NCBI GenBank assembly: GCA_035995185.1
Contig: DASYKT010000061.1
Location: 62,001-126,000 of the forward strand
Source: DASYKT01 sp035995185
GTDB taxonomy: Bacteria; Acidobacteriota; Blastocatellia; Pyrinomonadales; Pyrinomonadaceae
Length of the DNA stretch: 64,000 nt
Reading direction: 5' to 3'
Part shown: one piece after another, positions 35,394 to 43,713 of the stretch
Numbering within the stretch: the first letter of the stretch is position 1
Layout of the letters: each line of letters opens with the position of its first letter
Translations under genes and position numbers: made by a program
Notes under the pieces: generated by a model
Told to the model about the DNA's origin: nothing
Database searches by the model: none
What the model saw: only the letters and a program-made list of their open reading frames with translations

Positions 35394-38300
35394 ATGAAAA
35401 ACTATCAGAGGCTCGCCTTTACGGCGGCCGTCGCTGTCTTTTTACTCTTTTTATCGGCAGGATTCTATTTCAGCTTTTTTACTAAATCAACAGATCAAAA
35501 TGCGGTATCGACAGTGTCGGTGGCAAAAACGGAAGCACCGGCTCCGGCGCAAGAGCCGTCCGATTTGCCGGCGGACAAGGCTAAACTTGCCGAGGCTTAC
35601 GGCAGCCTTCCCATTCATTTTGAACCCAATCTCGGCCAGACCGATGAGCAGGTGAAATTCGTCGCGCGCGGAAACAACTACGGGTTGTTTTTGACCAATA
35701 CCGAAGCCGTGCTTTCCCTGCGGCAGGCGGGCAAGAACAAAACCCCGGACAAAACGGCGACCGTCCGGATGCAGATCGACGGCGCGAACCCGTCCGCCGA
35801 ATCCGCCGGTTTAAGCGAACTCGAAGGCCGCACAAACTATTTCATCGGCGACGACCCTGACGGGTGGCGCACCGATGTTCCCAATTATGAAAAAGTAAAA
35901 TTTGGCGGCGTTTATGACGGCGTTGACCTGGTTTATTACGGCAACGGCCGCCAGCTCGAGTATGACTTTATTGTCGCGCCGAATGCCGATCCAAATCTTA
36001 TTAAATTAAAATTCGACGGCATCAAAAAGGCGAGCATCGAAAAACGAAGCGGCGATCTTTTACTCGAAACGGCGGTGGGGACCATCCGCCAGCACAAACC
36101 TCTCGTCTATCAAAATATCGACGGCAGCCGCCGCGAAGTTGCGAGTCTTTATAAACTCGAGGGCGCCAAGGTGAGCATAGCTCTCGGCGAATACGACCGT
36201 TCGAAAGAGCTGGTCATCGACCCGGTCCTGGCTTACGGCAGTTATATCGGCGGCGGCGCTTTTGACGAAGGTCGTAGTATCGCCGTCGATGCGCAGGGGA
36301 ATGCTTATGTGGTGGGAAGCGCTTCTTCACTAAATTTTCCCACGACGGCAGGCGCGCTCAAAACCGCGAATCCTCCGTCAACGAACAACGTTCAGTGGAC
36401 AGATGCTTTTGTCGCGAAGATCAACCCGGCAGGAACGGCGCTGGTTTATTCAACCTATTTTGGCGGGCGCAACGGCAGCGAATCGGGCGGCGGCGTGGCG
36501 GTCGATAATGCGGGAAACGCTTTGATCAGCGGAACGACGATGTCCAACGATCTGCCGGTCGTCAACGCGTTTCAAACGACATTCGGCGGAACGGACGACG
36601 CTTTCGCGGCAAAGCTAAACGCGACCGGTTCGGCGCTTATTTATTCGACCTACATCGGCGGAAACAACACCGATCTCGGCGGAAAGATCGCCTTGAATCA
36701 AACCACCGGCGAAGCTGTTTTTACCGGCACGGCTTACTCGGGAAATTTTCCGACCACGCCCGGCGCTTACAAACCCCAGCTTTGCACCGGCGGCCAGAGC
36801 TGCAACGGCATCTTTTTTAGCGGCGGTTACCTGGTCAAGCTTTCCGCGTCGGGGGGGCTTATTTACTCCACGTTGTTTGAAGCAAACATTTTAGACGTCA
36901 CTTTGGATTCGGCAAACAATGCCGTTTTTGTCGGCGGCGCGGGCAGCGGCCTGCCCACCACTCCGGGCGCTTTCCAACCGGCCAACAGCGGCGGCATCGA
37001 CGGCTATATCGCCAAGATGAACCCGTCCGGCAGCGCGCTTACCTTTGCCACTTATCTGGGCGGCGGTTTGCAATCCGACACGGTAAAAGGCGTCGCGCTC
37101 GATAGCGCCGACAATATTTATGTCACCGGCCAGACGGAAAACGGGGGATTCCCGGTCACATCCGGCGCGTTTGATATGACATTTAACGGCGGCACGGATG
37201 GCTTTGTGACAAAACTCAACGCGGCCGGTTCGACTCTGGTCCTTTCGACCTTCCTGGGCGGCACCGGGAAAGATCAGCCGGCGGCCATCGGCCTTAGCCA
37301 AAACAACGAGATCTTTGTGGCCGGTGAAACCACCAGCGGAGCAAATTTTCCGCTGCGGCATTCGTTAAACGGAACGGCGGGAAACATTTTTCTTACCCGG
37401 CTTGATTCCAACGCGGCCAACCTCGTCTTTTCTACTTTCCTGGGAGTCGGCAGCCCGTTCGATATGGTTGTCGATGCTTCAAACAATGCCTATATGACCG
37501 GGCATACTACTTCGATCCTCGTCACGCCCAACGCGTTTCAGGCCATCCTGAATAACGACCCGGCCAACATCTCCGGCAAGGACGGCTTTGTTCTGAAACT
37601 CGCGCCGGCGGATGAAAGCGCGCTTACTTTTAGCATCGGCGGAATGGTCACCGACCAAAATACCGGGTTTACCAATGACTATACGCAGATCGTCGTAACT
37701 CTGACCGGGTCGGCGAACCGGTCTATCATTATTCCTTATAGCGGCGGGCCATTTAATTTCAGCGATCTTCCGGCGGGTGGAAATTACACCGTCACGGTAA
37801 AAAAAGTTGGCTATGTAACGTCGCCTGAAAGCGTGACTTTTAACAACCTCGGCGCCAATCAATCGGCGGATTTTACCATCCTGACAAACCATCGGCCGAT
37901 GGGCACGATCACCACACCGGCGCACGGCGCGGTCTTTAACGCGCCCGGGACGATAAACATCCAGGCCACCGCTGCCGACGAAGACGGCGACGCGATCCAG
38001 AAAGTCGATTTTGTCGCCTATTCCAGCTCTACGGGCACGATACCGCTCGGCACCGACACCACCGCGCCTTATGAATTCACCTGGACCAACGTTCCGGTCG
38101 GCACCTGGGCTCTGTATGCCATTCCGACCGATAGCCTTGGCTTGCGCGGCGATTCGCAGCCGACGGTCCAAGTTCAGGTCGTCGATCCTTCGCCGGTCAG
38201 CGTTTCGATCACCAGCCCGGCCGAGAATCAGGCTTTTGTCGAGGGAGATTATGTGCCGATCCAGGTCCAGGTTTCCCCGTCGGTGACGCTGGTGCAGGTG

Positions 38301-40709
38301 CGCGATCAAAATAATACTTTGGTCGGCTGGCTTACCGGCGGCACGTGGTCTACTACCTGGCGCGTGATGAATACCGGCAGCTACACGCTGACCGCGACCG
38401 CGCAAAACTCACGCGGAGAAACCGCTGTATCCGCGCCGGTCCATATCACGGTCGGCAATATCAACCATCGGGTAACCGGAAAAGTGATCGATAATTTTAC
38501 CAGCCAGCCGATACCGAACGTCACCATGAGATTGGCGTGTACGACAAATACGAACATAAACGCCACCACGACGACGGATGAGAACGGCGATTATCTTTTC
38601 ACCAATTTAGGCACGACCGTAAACGACGGCGTCGTCATTACGCCCGAGCTGTCCGGGTATACCTTCGAGCCGCCCAGCCGCAGCATCGGCTATCTGGGCT
38701 ATATCAATTGGGAACATGAGACTTTCCTGGCGCATCGCAATAGCTCGATCAACGCAACGCTGACCAGCCCGACGCAGGGACAGCAATTTGCCGCGCCGGC
38801 GACGATCGATCTGAAAGCGACGGCCACGACTTCGGAAGGCACGATCACCAAGGTCGAGTTTTATCGCGGGCAGAACACCATAGCGACGCTGATCGGCACC
38901 GACACCACTGCGCCCTACGAATTCCAATGGACGCAGGTGCCGGCGGGAAACTACGAACTCTACGCTCGCGTCACCGATTCGAACGGGGCGGTGAAAGATT
39001 CCCAGATCGTCGCCATCACGGTTAACGCCGCGCCATCGAATGTCCGCCTGCAGGGCGAGGTAGAAAATCCTTCGGGCGGTGCGATGTCCGGTGTGACGCT
39101 GGTTTTGTCAGGCACGGCAAACGGTAACCCGGTCAATCAGACGTCGGTGTCAAATTTTTTCGGAGCGTACGGGTTTTTCAATCTTCCCGCGGGAGGAAAT
39201 TACACCATCACGCCGCAGGCAACGGGGACGATGACCTTTACCCCGCCTTCGGCTTCGTTCACCAATGTCACGGCGGATATTTTCGATATCGATTTTCAGT
39301 CTTCCGCTTCGAACCAATCGCCGACGGTACAGATCAATAGTCCCGTGGATGGAGCGGTTTATACGATGCCGGCGTCTATTCCGGTCAATGCTACCGCGAC
39401 AGACGCCGACGGCAATATCGTACGCCTGACACTTTCCGCGCAGAGCGCGACGAGGTCTATCACCATCGGCCAGGCGCTGGGCGGCACGTTCAGCCTTCTC
39501 TGGCAGCCCAACGAACCGGGCAGCTACACGATCTGGGCCAATGCGGTCGATAACGGCGGCTTGCAGACTTCCGTCAACATTCACATTACCGTCAACCCGC
39601 CGGGGCCGGTCAGTATTTCGGGCCGCGCGGTGGATAGAAACAGCGTGGGTATCGAAGGCGCGACCGTCGAACTCCACGAGTTCGGAAACGACGAGCCCAT
39701 TGTCGCCACGGCCACGACCGCGGCGGACGGCAGCTACACGATCGGAAATATCACCACGTTTAGAAATTACATTCTAAAAGCGGTGAAACAGGACCACAGT
39801 TTCTCTCCGCAGTGGCGCACTTACATCAACCTGAGCCAAACTCTTGCCGGGGTCGATTTCACCGGGACGCTGCAGGTGCAGCCTTCGGATTTCGACGGCG
39901 ACGGCGAATCCGACCTGGCGGTCTGGCGCCCGTCTAACGGAATGTGGCACGTTTCGCGTTCGAACGACGGTTCGTACGGCGCGCTGCAATTCGGCGAAGC
40001 AGCCCAAGGGGACGCGGTCACGCCGGGTAATTTCGATGGCGATAAAAAGATCGACTACGCTTTTTATCGCAGCGGCACCTGGCACATCTTAAACAGCTCA
40101 AACAGCCAGGTCCGCACCGTCCAGTTCGGCATTGCCGGCGACCAGCCCGTTCCGGGAGATTACGACGGCGACGGCAAAACGGATGTGGCGGTGTTCCGGG
40201 CTTCGACGGGTGTCTGGTACATCTGGCGCAGCAGCGATGGCCAGTTCGATATCCGCCAGTTCGGTTTAAGCGGCGACAAGGCGCTGACCGGCGATTATGA
40301 CGGCGACGGAATGTCCGACGTGACGATTTGGCGGCCTTCAAACGGAGCCTGGTATATCTGGCTCAGCGGCGGAAGCTATCTCATCACCCAATTCGGCCTC
40401 GACGGCGACATTCCGACCGTTGGCGATTTCGACGGCGATAAGAAGGCCGACATCACCATCTATCGCCCGTCCAACGGCGCCTGGTACGTGATCGAAAGCG
40501 GCAGCGGCAACTATCGCATCATGAATTGGGGATTGGCCACTGACAAACCCGTGCCGGGAGATTACGACCGCGATGGCAAGACCGATTTTGCCGTGTTCCG
40601 CGAATCCGAGGGCAATTGGTACATCTACAAGAGCTCTATCAATAACTACGTCGTCCAGCATTTCGGAATGGCGGGTGACATACCAATACCGGCTGCTTTT
40701 GCCCGCTAG
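35394..40709 (+). CDS. Giant exported SBBP-repeat/Ig-like/FG-GAP surface protein
   Basis: The product (1771 residues) starts with a membrane-inserting segment (about 6-26). Residues about 60-270 are the DUF7948-type domain that precedes SBBP repeats (IHFEPNLGQTDEQVKFVARG; YDGVDLVYYGNGRQLEYDFI). About eight SBBP repeats follow (GNAYVVGSASSLNFPTTAGA type). Next come carboxypeptidase-regulatory-like and bacterial Ig-like domains, three with TDTTAPYEFTW-like sequence, and finally six FG-GAP blades ending IPIPAAFAR. It is probably displayed on, or released from, the outer surface and may mediate adhesion. The ATG at 35394, with GGGGGA six bases upstream, is preferred over a GTG 45 bases earlier. 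A UUCG-capped terminator follows. No peptidase or glycosidase motif is seen. Confidence 0.87.
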   Translation: MKNYQRLAFTAAVAVFLLFLSAGFYFSFFTKSTDQNAVSTVSVAKTEAPAPAQEPSDLPADKAKLAEAYGSLPIHFEPNLGQTDEQVKFVARGNNYGLFLTNTEAVLSLRQAGKNKTPDKTATVRMQIDGANPSAESAGLSELEGRTNYFIGDDPDGWRTDVPNYEKVKFGGVYDGVDLVYYGNGRQLEYDFIVAPNADPNLIKLKFDGIKKASIEKRSGDLLLETAVGTIRQHKPLVYQNIDGSRREVASLYKLEGAKVSIALGEYDRSKELVIDPVLAYGSYIGGGAFDEGRSIAVDAQGNAYVVGSASSLNFPTTAGALKTANPPSTNNVQWTDAFVAKINPAGTALVYSTYFGGRNGSESGGGVAVDNAGNALISGTTMSNDLPVVNAFQTTFGGTDDAFAAKLNATGSALIYSTYIGGNNTDLGGKIALNQTTGEAVFTGTAYSGNFPTTPGAYKPQLCTGGQSCNGIFFSGGYLVKLSASGGLIYSTLFEANILDVTLDSANNAVFVGGAGSGLPTTPGAFQPANSGGIDGYIAKMNPSGSALTFATYLGGGLQSDTVKGVALDSADNIYVTGQTENGGFPVTSGAFDMTFNGGTDGFVTKLNAAGSTLVLSTFLGGTGKDQPAAIGLSQNNEIFVAGETTSGANFPLRHSLNGTAGNIFLTRLDSNAANLVFSTFLGVGSPFDMVVDASNNAYMTGHTTSILVTPNAFQAILNNDPANISGKDGFVLKLAPADESALTFSIGGMVTDQNTGFTNDYTQIVVTLTGSANRSIIIPYSGGPFNFSDLPAGGNYTVTVKKVGYVTSPESVTFNNLGANQSADFTILTNHRPMGTITTPAHGAVFNAPGTINIQATAADEDGDAIQKVDFVAYSSSTGTIPLGTDTTAPYEFTWTNVPVGTWALYAIPTDSLGLRGDSQPTVQVQVVDPSPVSVSITSPAENQAFVEGDYVPIQVQVSPSVTLVQVRDQNNTLVGWLTGGTWSTTWRVMNTGSYTLTATAQNSRGETAVSAPVHITVGNINHRVTGKVIDNFTSQPIPNVTMRLACTTNTNINATTTTDENGDYLFTNLGTTVNDGVVITPELSGYTFEPPSRSIGYLGYINWEHETFLAHRNSSINATLTSPTQGQQFAAPATIDLKATATTSEGTITKVEFYRGQNTIATLIGTDTTAPYEFQWTQVPAGNYELYARVTDSNGAVKDSQIVAITVNAAPSNVRLQGEVENPSGGAMSGVTLVLSGTANGNPVNQTSVSNFFGAYGFFNLPAGGNYTITPQATGTMTFTPPSASFTNVTADIFDIDFQSSASNQSPTVQINSPVDGAVYTMPASIPVNATATDADGNIVRLTLSAQSATRSITIGQALGGTFSLLWQPNEPGSYTIWANAVDNGGLQTSVNIHITVNPPGPVSISGRAVDRNSVGIEGATVELHEFGNDEPIVATATTAADGSYTIGNITTFRNYILKAVKQDHSFSPQWRTYINLSQTLAGVDFTGTLQVQPSDFDGDGESDLAVWRPSNGMWHVSRSNDGSYGALQFGEAAQGDAVTPGNFDGDKKIDYAFYRSGTWHILNSSNSQVRTVQFGIAGDQPVPGDYDGDGKTDVAVFRASTGVWYIWRSSDGQFDIRQFGLSGDKALTGDYDGDGMSDVTIWRPSNGAWYIWLSGGSYLITQFGLDGDIPTVGDFDGDKKADITIYRPSNGAWYVIESGSGNYRIMNWGLATDKPVPGDYDRDGKTDFAVFRESEGNWYIYKSSINNYVVQHFGMAGDIPIPAAFAR

Positions 40710-40736
40710 GCAAGCAAACTTAAGGCAGCAGCGAAC

Positions 40737-40764
40737 AAGGGTGATCTTCGGGTTACCCTTTTTT
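40737..40764 (+). terminator. Rho-independent terminator with UUCG tetraloop
   Basis: AAGGGTGATC and GGTTACCCTT form a 10-bp stem (with G-U pairs) closed by a TTCG loop, followed by a T-run. It ends the large surface-protein gene. Confidence 0.88.
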
Positions 40765-40874
40765 GTTGGCCTTTCTGCGGCACATACAAAACTATTACAA
40801 TTAAAACACTTATTATTCTTGTCGGGTTGCACCTGCGAGGAGTAACCTAGAAGAAAGGAAGTGAAGCGTGCGGT

Positions 40875-42359
40875 ATGAAAATATTACTTGTCTATCCCAT
40901 CTTTCCCGATACTTACTGGAGTTTTAAGTATGCCTTGTCGTTTGAAAACAAAAAGGCATCTTTTCCGCCGCTCGGATTATTGACGGTTTCCTCCATGCTG
41001 CCCGCTTCGTGGGAAAAGCGCCTGGTGGATATGAATGTCGAAGACCTTGACCCGGCCGATATCGAATGGGCCGATATGGTGTTTGTCAGCGCGATGATCG
41101 TCCAGCAGGAATCGCTGATGGAAGTCGTCAAGCTAAGCAAGGCGATGGGCAAGCGCGTGGCGGTCGGCGGTCCATATGTTTCGACCAGCGCCGATAAATT
41201 GTCCGAAGCCGATTTTATTTTTATCGGCGAAGCGGAAACGACGCTGCCCGAATTTATCCACGATCTCGAGATCGGCGCGGCCAAGCACACCTATGAAGCC
41301 GCCGAAAAACCTTCGCTCTTGAATACGCCGGTGCCGGATTTTGGCCTGATCCAACATAAAAATTATAGCGCGATGAATGTGCAGTATTCTCGCGGCTGTC
41401 CGTTTAACTGTGAATTCTGCGACATCATCGAGATTTACGGGCGGGTTCCGCGCACCAAATCAAACGATCAGATGCTGGCGGAATTAGACGCCCTGCGGCA
41501 GACAGGCTGGCGCGGTTTGGTGTTCATCGTCGACGACAATTTTATCGGCAACAAAAAGAACGTTAAGCTTTTTATGCCTCACCTGATCGATTGGGCCGAG
41601 CAGAATTCTCATCCTTTCTCTTTTATCACCGAAGCCAGCCTTAATCTGGCCGAGGACGAAATACTGCTCAAGATGATGCAGGACGCCGGCTTTAGCCGCG
41701 TATTTCTGGGCATCGAAACACCGGTGGAAGAAAGCCTCAAGGAAGCGCAGAAAGGGCAGAACACGCGCCGCGCCTTGCTTGATTCCGTCGGGCGGATCCA
41801 GAGTTTCGGGATGGAAGTCATGGCCGGGTTTATCGTCGGATTTGATAACGATCCGGAAAATATTTTTGAAAGGCAGATCAAGTTCATCCAGGAGAGTGCC
41901 ATTCCGCTCGCGATGGTCGGGCTGCTCACCGCGCTGCCTGATACCCAGCTTTGGAAACGACTGGAAAAAGAAGGCCGCCTATTAGAGGACAGTAGCGGAA
42001 ACAACACCGATTGTTCGCTCAATTTTGTTCCGAAAATGGACCGCACCGTGCTGATCGAAGGCTATAAAACTATCCTCCGCAAAATTTACGGCTCGCGCGA
42101 ATACTACCAGCGCGCTTTGGGCTGTCTGGCCCGCCTCAAACAGGAAAAGGCCGTGGCGCGCCAAGGCGGCGCTCTCGGCGATCTCAAAACCTTTACCAAG
42201 CTCGTCATGACCCTCGGCATTAAGGACTCGGAGCGTTTTCAATTCTGGCGGTATTTATTCCGTTCGCTCGCCTTTCATCGCCGTAACTTTGCGCACGCCA
42301 TGACGCTGGCCGCCATGGGTTATCACTTTCGCAAAGTCACCGCTATTTATTGCGATTAA
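40875..42359 (+). CDS. B12-binding radical SAM protein with DUF4070-like C-terminus
   Basis: The product (494 residues) has an N-terminal cobalamin-binding-type domain (about 1-150, with FPPLGLLTVSSMLPASWEKR and VAVGGPYVSTS). A radical SAM core follows with CxxxCxxC at Cys175, Cys179 and Cys182 (RGCPFNCEFCD), which holds a 4Fe-4S cluster, and VMAGFIVGFDNDPENIFERQ later in the barrel. The C-terminal about 150 residues match the arrangement of the DUF4070 class, which includes the hopanoid 2-methylase HpnP and lipid-ring synthases. It probably methylates or couples carbons on an unreactive substrate with B12 and SAM. The specific substrate is unknown, and no hopanoid genes are nearby to suggest one. 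The gene stands alone. Confidence 0.88.
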   Translation: MKILLVYPIFPDTYWSFKYALSFENKKASFPPLGLLTVSSMLPASWEKRLVDMNVEDLDPADIEWADMVFVSAMIVQQESLMEVVKLSKAMGKRVAVGGPYVSTSADKLSEADFIFIGEAETTLPEFIHDLEIGAAKHTYEAAEKPSLLNTPVPDFGLIQHKNYSAMNVQYSRGCPFNCEFCDIIEIYGRVPRTKSNDQMLAELDALRQTGWRGLVFIVDDNFIGNKKNVKLFMPHLIDWAEQNSHPFSFITEASLNLAEDEILLKMMQDAGFSRVFLGIETPVEESLKEAQKGQNTRRALLDSVGRIQSFGMEVMAGFIVGFDNDPENIFERQIKFIQESAIPLAMVGLLTALPDTQLWKRLEKEGRLLEDSSGNNTDCSLNFVPKMDRTVLIEGYKTILRKIYGSREYYQRALGCLARLKQEKAVARQGGALGDLKTFTKLVMTLGIKDSERFQFWRYLFRSLAFHRRNFAHAMTLAAMGYHFRKVTAIYCD

Positions 42360-42404
42360 AAAATATAAGACTTGTCTGTAAAGCAAGTAAAGTTTATTTA
42401 CCGG

Positions 42405-42450
42405 TAAAAGCTTAGCTATAAGCTAATAGCTGTTAGCTGACAGCTTTTTA
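42405..42450. repeat. AGCT-rich palindromic repeat
   Basis: TAGCTATAAGCTAATAGCTG and TTAGCTGACAGCTTTTT form overlapping hairpins after the radical SAM gene. The 3' hairpin doubles as a terminator. Confidence 0.55.
42428..42449 (+). terminator. Terminator hairpin after the radical SAM gene
   Basis: AGCTGT (42428-42433) pairs with ACAGCT (42440-42445) around TAGCTG, followed by TTTT. The stem is short (6 bp), so efficiency is uncertain. Confidence 0.6.
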
Positions 42451-42590
42451 ATGGTAAACGGCAGGCTTTGCTATCAAAAGCAAACTCCTTACTTAAACAA
42501 GCCAGGTATAAATAAAAACTCGAATATTATTCTCAGACAAGGTATACTCTTTGTTTTCAGAAGATATAGCTTTATTTATTGAGAATGATA

Positions 42591-42965
42591 ATGACGAAAA
42601 TTTTTTTGATCGCGAGCACGGCGTGCTTATTTTTTTCTCTGGTCCTGGCGGCGGCGATCCCTGCAAATGCTCAAAAGATCCCTCGTAAGCCAAAAACCGC
42701 AGTTCAAAAACAAACCATAATATTAAAAGATGGAGAATATCGCCCGGCGAGTTTTCGTTTAAAACGCGGGGTCCCGGCGCAGTTGACCATTATTCGCAAA
42801 AGCGCGGACGAATGCGGCGAGGAAATAGTTTTTCCGGCCTATGGCATTCGCCGCTGGCTGCCCCTAAACCGCGCCGTGACCGTTAGATTCACCCCGAAGA
42901 AAAAGGGAGCGTTCGGGTTTATGTGCGGAATGGATATGATGTACGGCAAGATCATCGTGCAATAA
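42591..42965 (+). CDS. Small exported cupredoxin-like protein
   Basis: The product (124 residues) has a signal peptide (about residues 1-28, ending PANAQ) and one compact domain. KDGEYRPASFRLKRGVPAQL resembles the cupredoxin strand entry of the small plastocyanin-like family seen next to copper-transport proteins. FGFMCGMDMMYGKIIV near the C-terminus supplies Cys and Met residues of a probable copper site. GAGA lies about 7 bases before the ATG at 42591; an ATG six bases earlier is an alternative. No other clear copper-handling gene adjoins it. Role inferred: periplasmic copper binding. Confidence 0.72.
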   Translation: MTKIFLIASTACLFFSLVLAAAIPANAQKIPRKPKTAVQKQTIILKDGEYRPASFRLKRGVPAQLTIIRKSADECGEEIVFPAYGIRRWLPLNRAVTVRFTPKKKGAFGFMCGMDMMYGKIIVQ

Positions 42966-43011
42966 ATTCTGTATTGCCTTGTGCGGTTGTGCTAGAGTAT
43001 TTGGTAAAGAA

Positions 43012-43614
43012 ATGTCCCAGTTAGCCCAGATAAAAAAGCCGGCTTTTATCGTAAAAAGTGTTGCGCGCGTGCTGACACTGCTGGTGCTTTTGTGTGTTTA
43101 TCTGAGTTCACTGCCATTGTCGCAGGCGGCGGCCCGGCGCTCTTCAGACGAGGTTTTTTGCCCCCTGCAGAAAATGTGGGTAAAGAAAAATTCCGCGGCG
43201 CCCTGGCAGGGGGATCAAAAACAACCGCTAAAAAATATCTGCGCACGTGTCGAGCGAAAAGACATTTTTCTTTCTGAACTTACCGAAAGCCTTCGCTTTA
43301 CCCGGGCGACGCCGAGCTATAGAGAAACGGAAAAATTATTTTTCACCTATCTGGCCAAAGGCAAACCTTCGCTCACCCAATATTTTTACTCGCAAAATGC
43401 GCCGGAACCGCAATACATAAGTTCGGCGCGTATTGAAAAAAACGCTAACAACACCCGGTTTGAATTTGCCGCGCACGCCGCCCAGGCCTATACGTCAAGA
43501 TCGCAGCCGCACGTTTTCCGGGTCTTAGTAAATAATCTTTCTTCCCGCGCTTTTACCGAATTAAAAAACATTTCCCGCGATCTTAAACCCCGCGCCCCTC
43601 CTTTCTCCGCTTAA
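43012..43614 (+). CDS. Exported protein of unknown function
   Basis: A 200-residue protein. I start at ATG 43012, where the frame also extends back to a TTG 33 bases earlier. A hydrophobic segment (about residues 17-40) makes it exported or membrane-anchored. The mature part has two cysteines (EVFCPLQKMWVKK and NICARVERKD) that could form a disulfide, and helical ends. It begins 46 bases after the cupredoxin-like gene, so they may be co-expressed. No family recognised. Confidence 0.6.
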   Translation: MSQLAQIKKPAFIVKSVARVLTLLVLLCVYLSSLPLSQAAARRSSDEVFCPLQKMWVKKNSAAPWQGDQKQPLKNICARVERKDIFLSELTESLRFTRATPSYRETEKLFFTYLAKGKPSLTQYFYSQNAPEPQYISSARIEKNANNTRFEFAAHAAQAYTSRSQPHVFRVLVNNLSSRAFTELKNISRDLKPRAPPFSA

Positions 43615-43713
43615 GCGTTTCCAGCGATTCATACTGCCAATGATCTTTTCATCAGGCGGTTAAATTGACCCCGTCAAAACTTCGGGGCGGATCAGCTTTT
43701 TTAGTGGAGGAAT

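Noticed and set aside
37479..38405. Minus-strand frame of over 300 codons in the SBBP protein gene
   Set aside because: Arg-rich antisense shadow within a GC-rich repeat-coding gene, with no domain signal.
40765..40874. Cobalamin riboswitch before the B12 radical SAM gene
   Set aside because: The GCACCTGCGAGG stretch lacks the B12-box pattern and no long conserved fold is visible.
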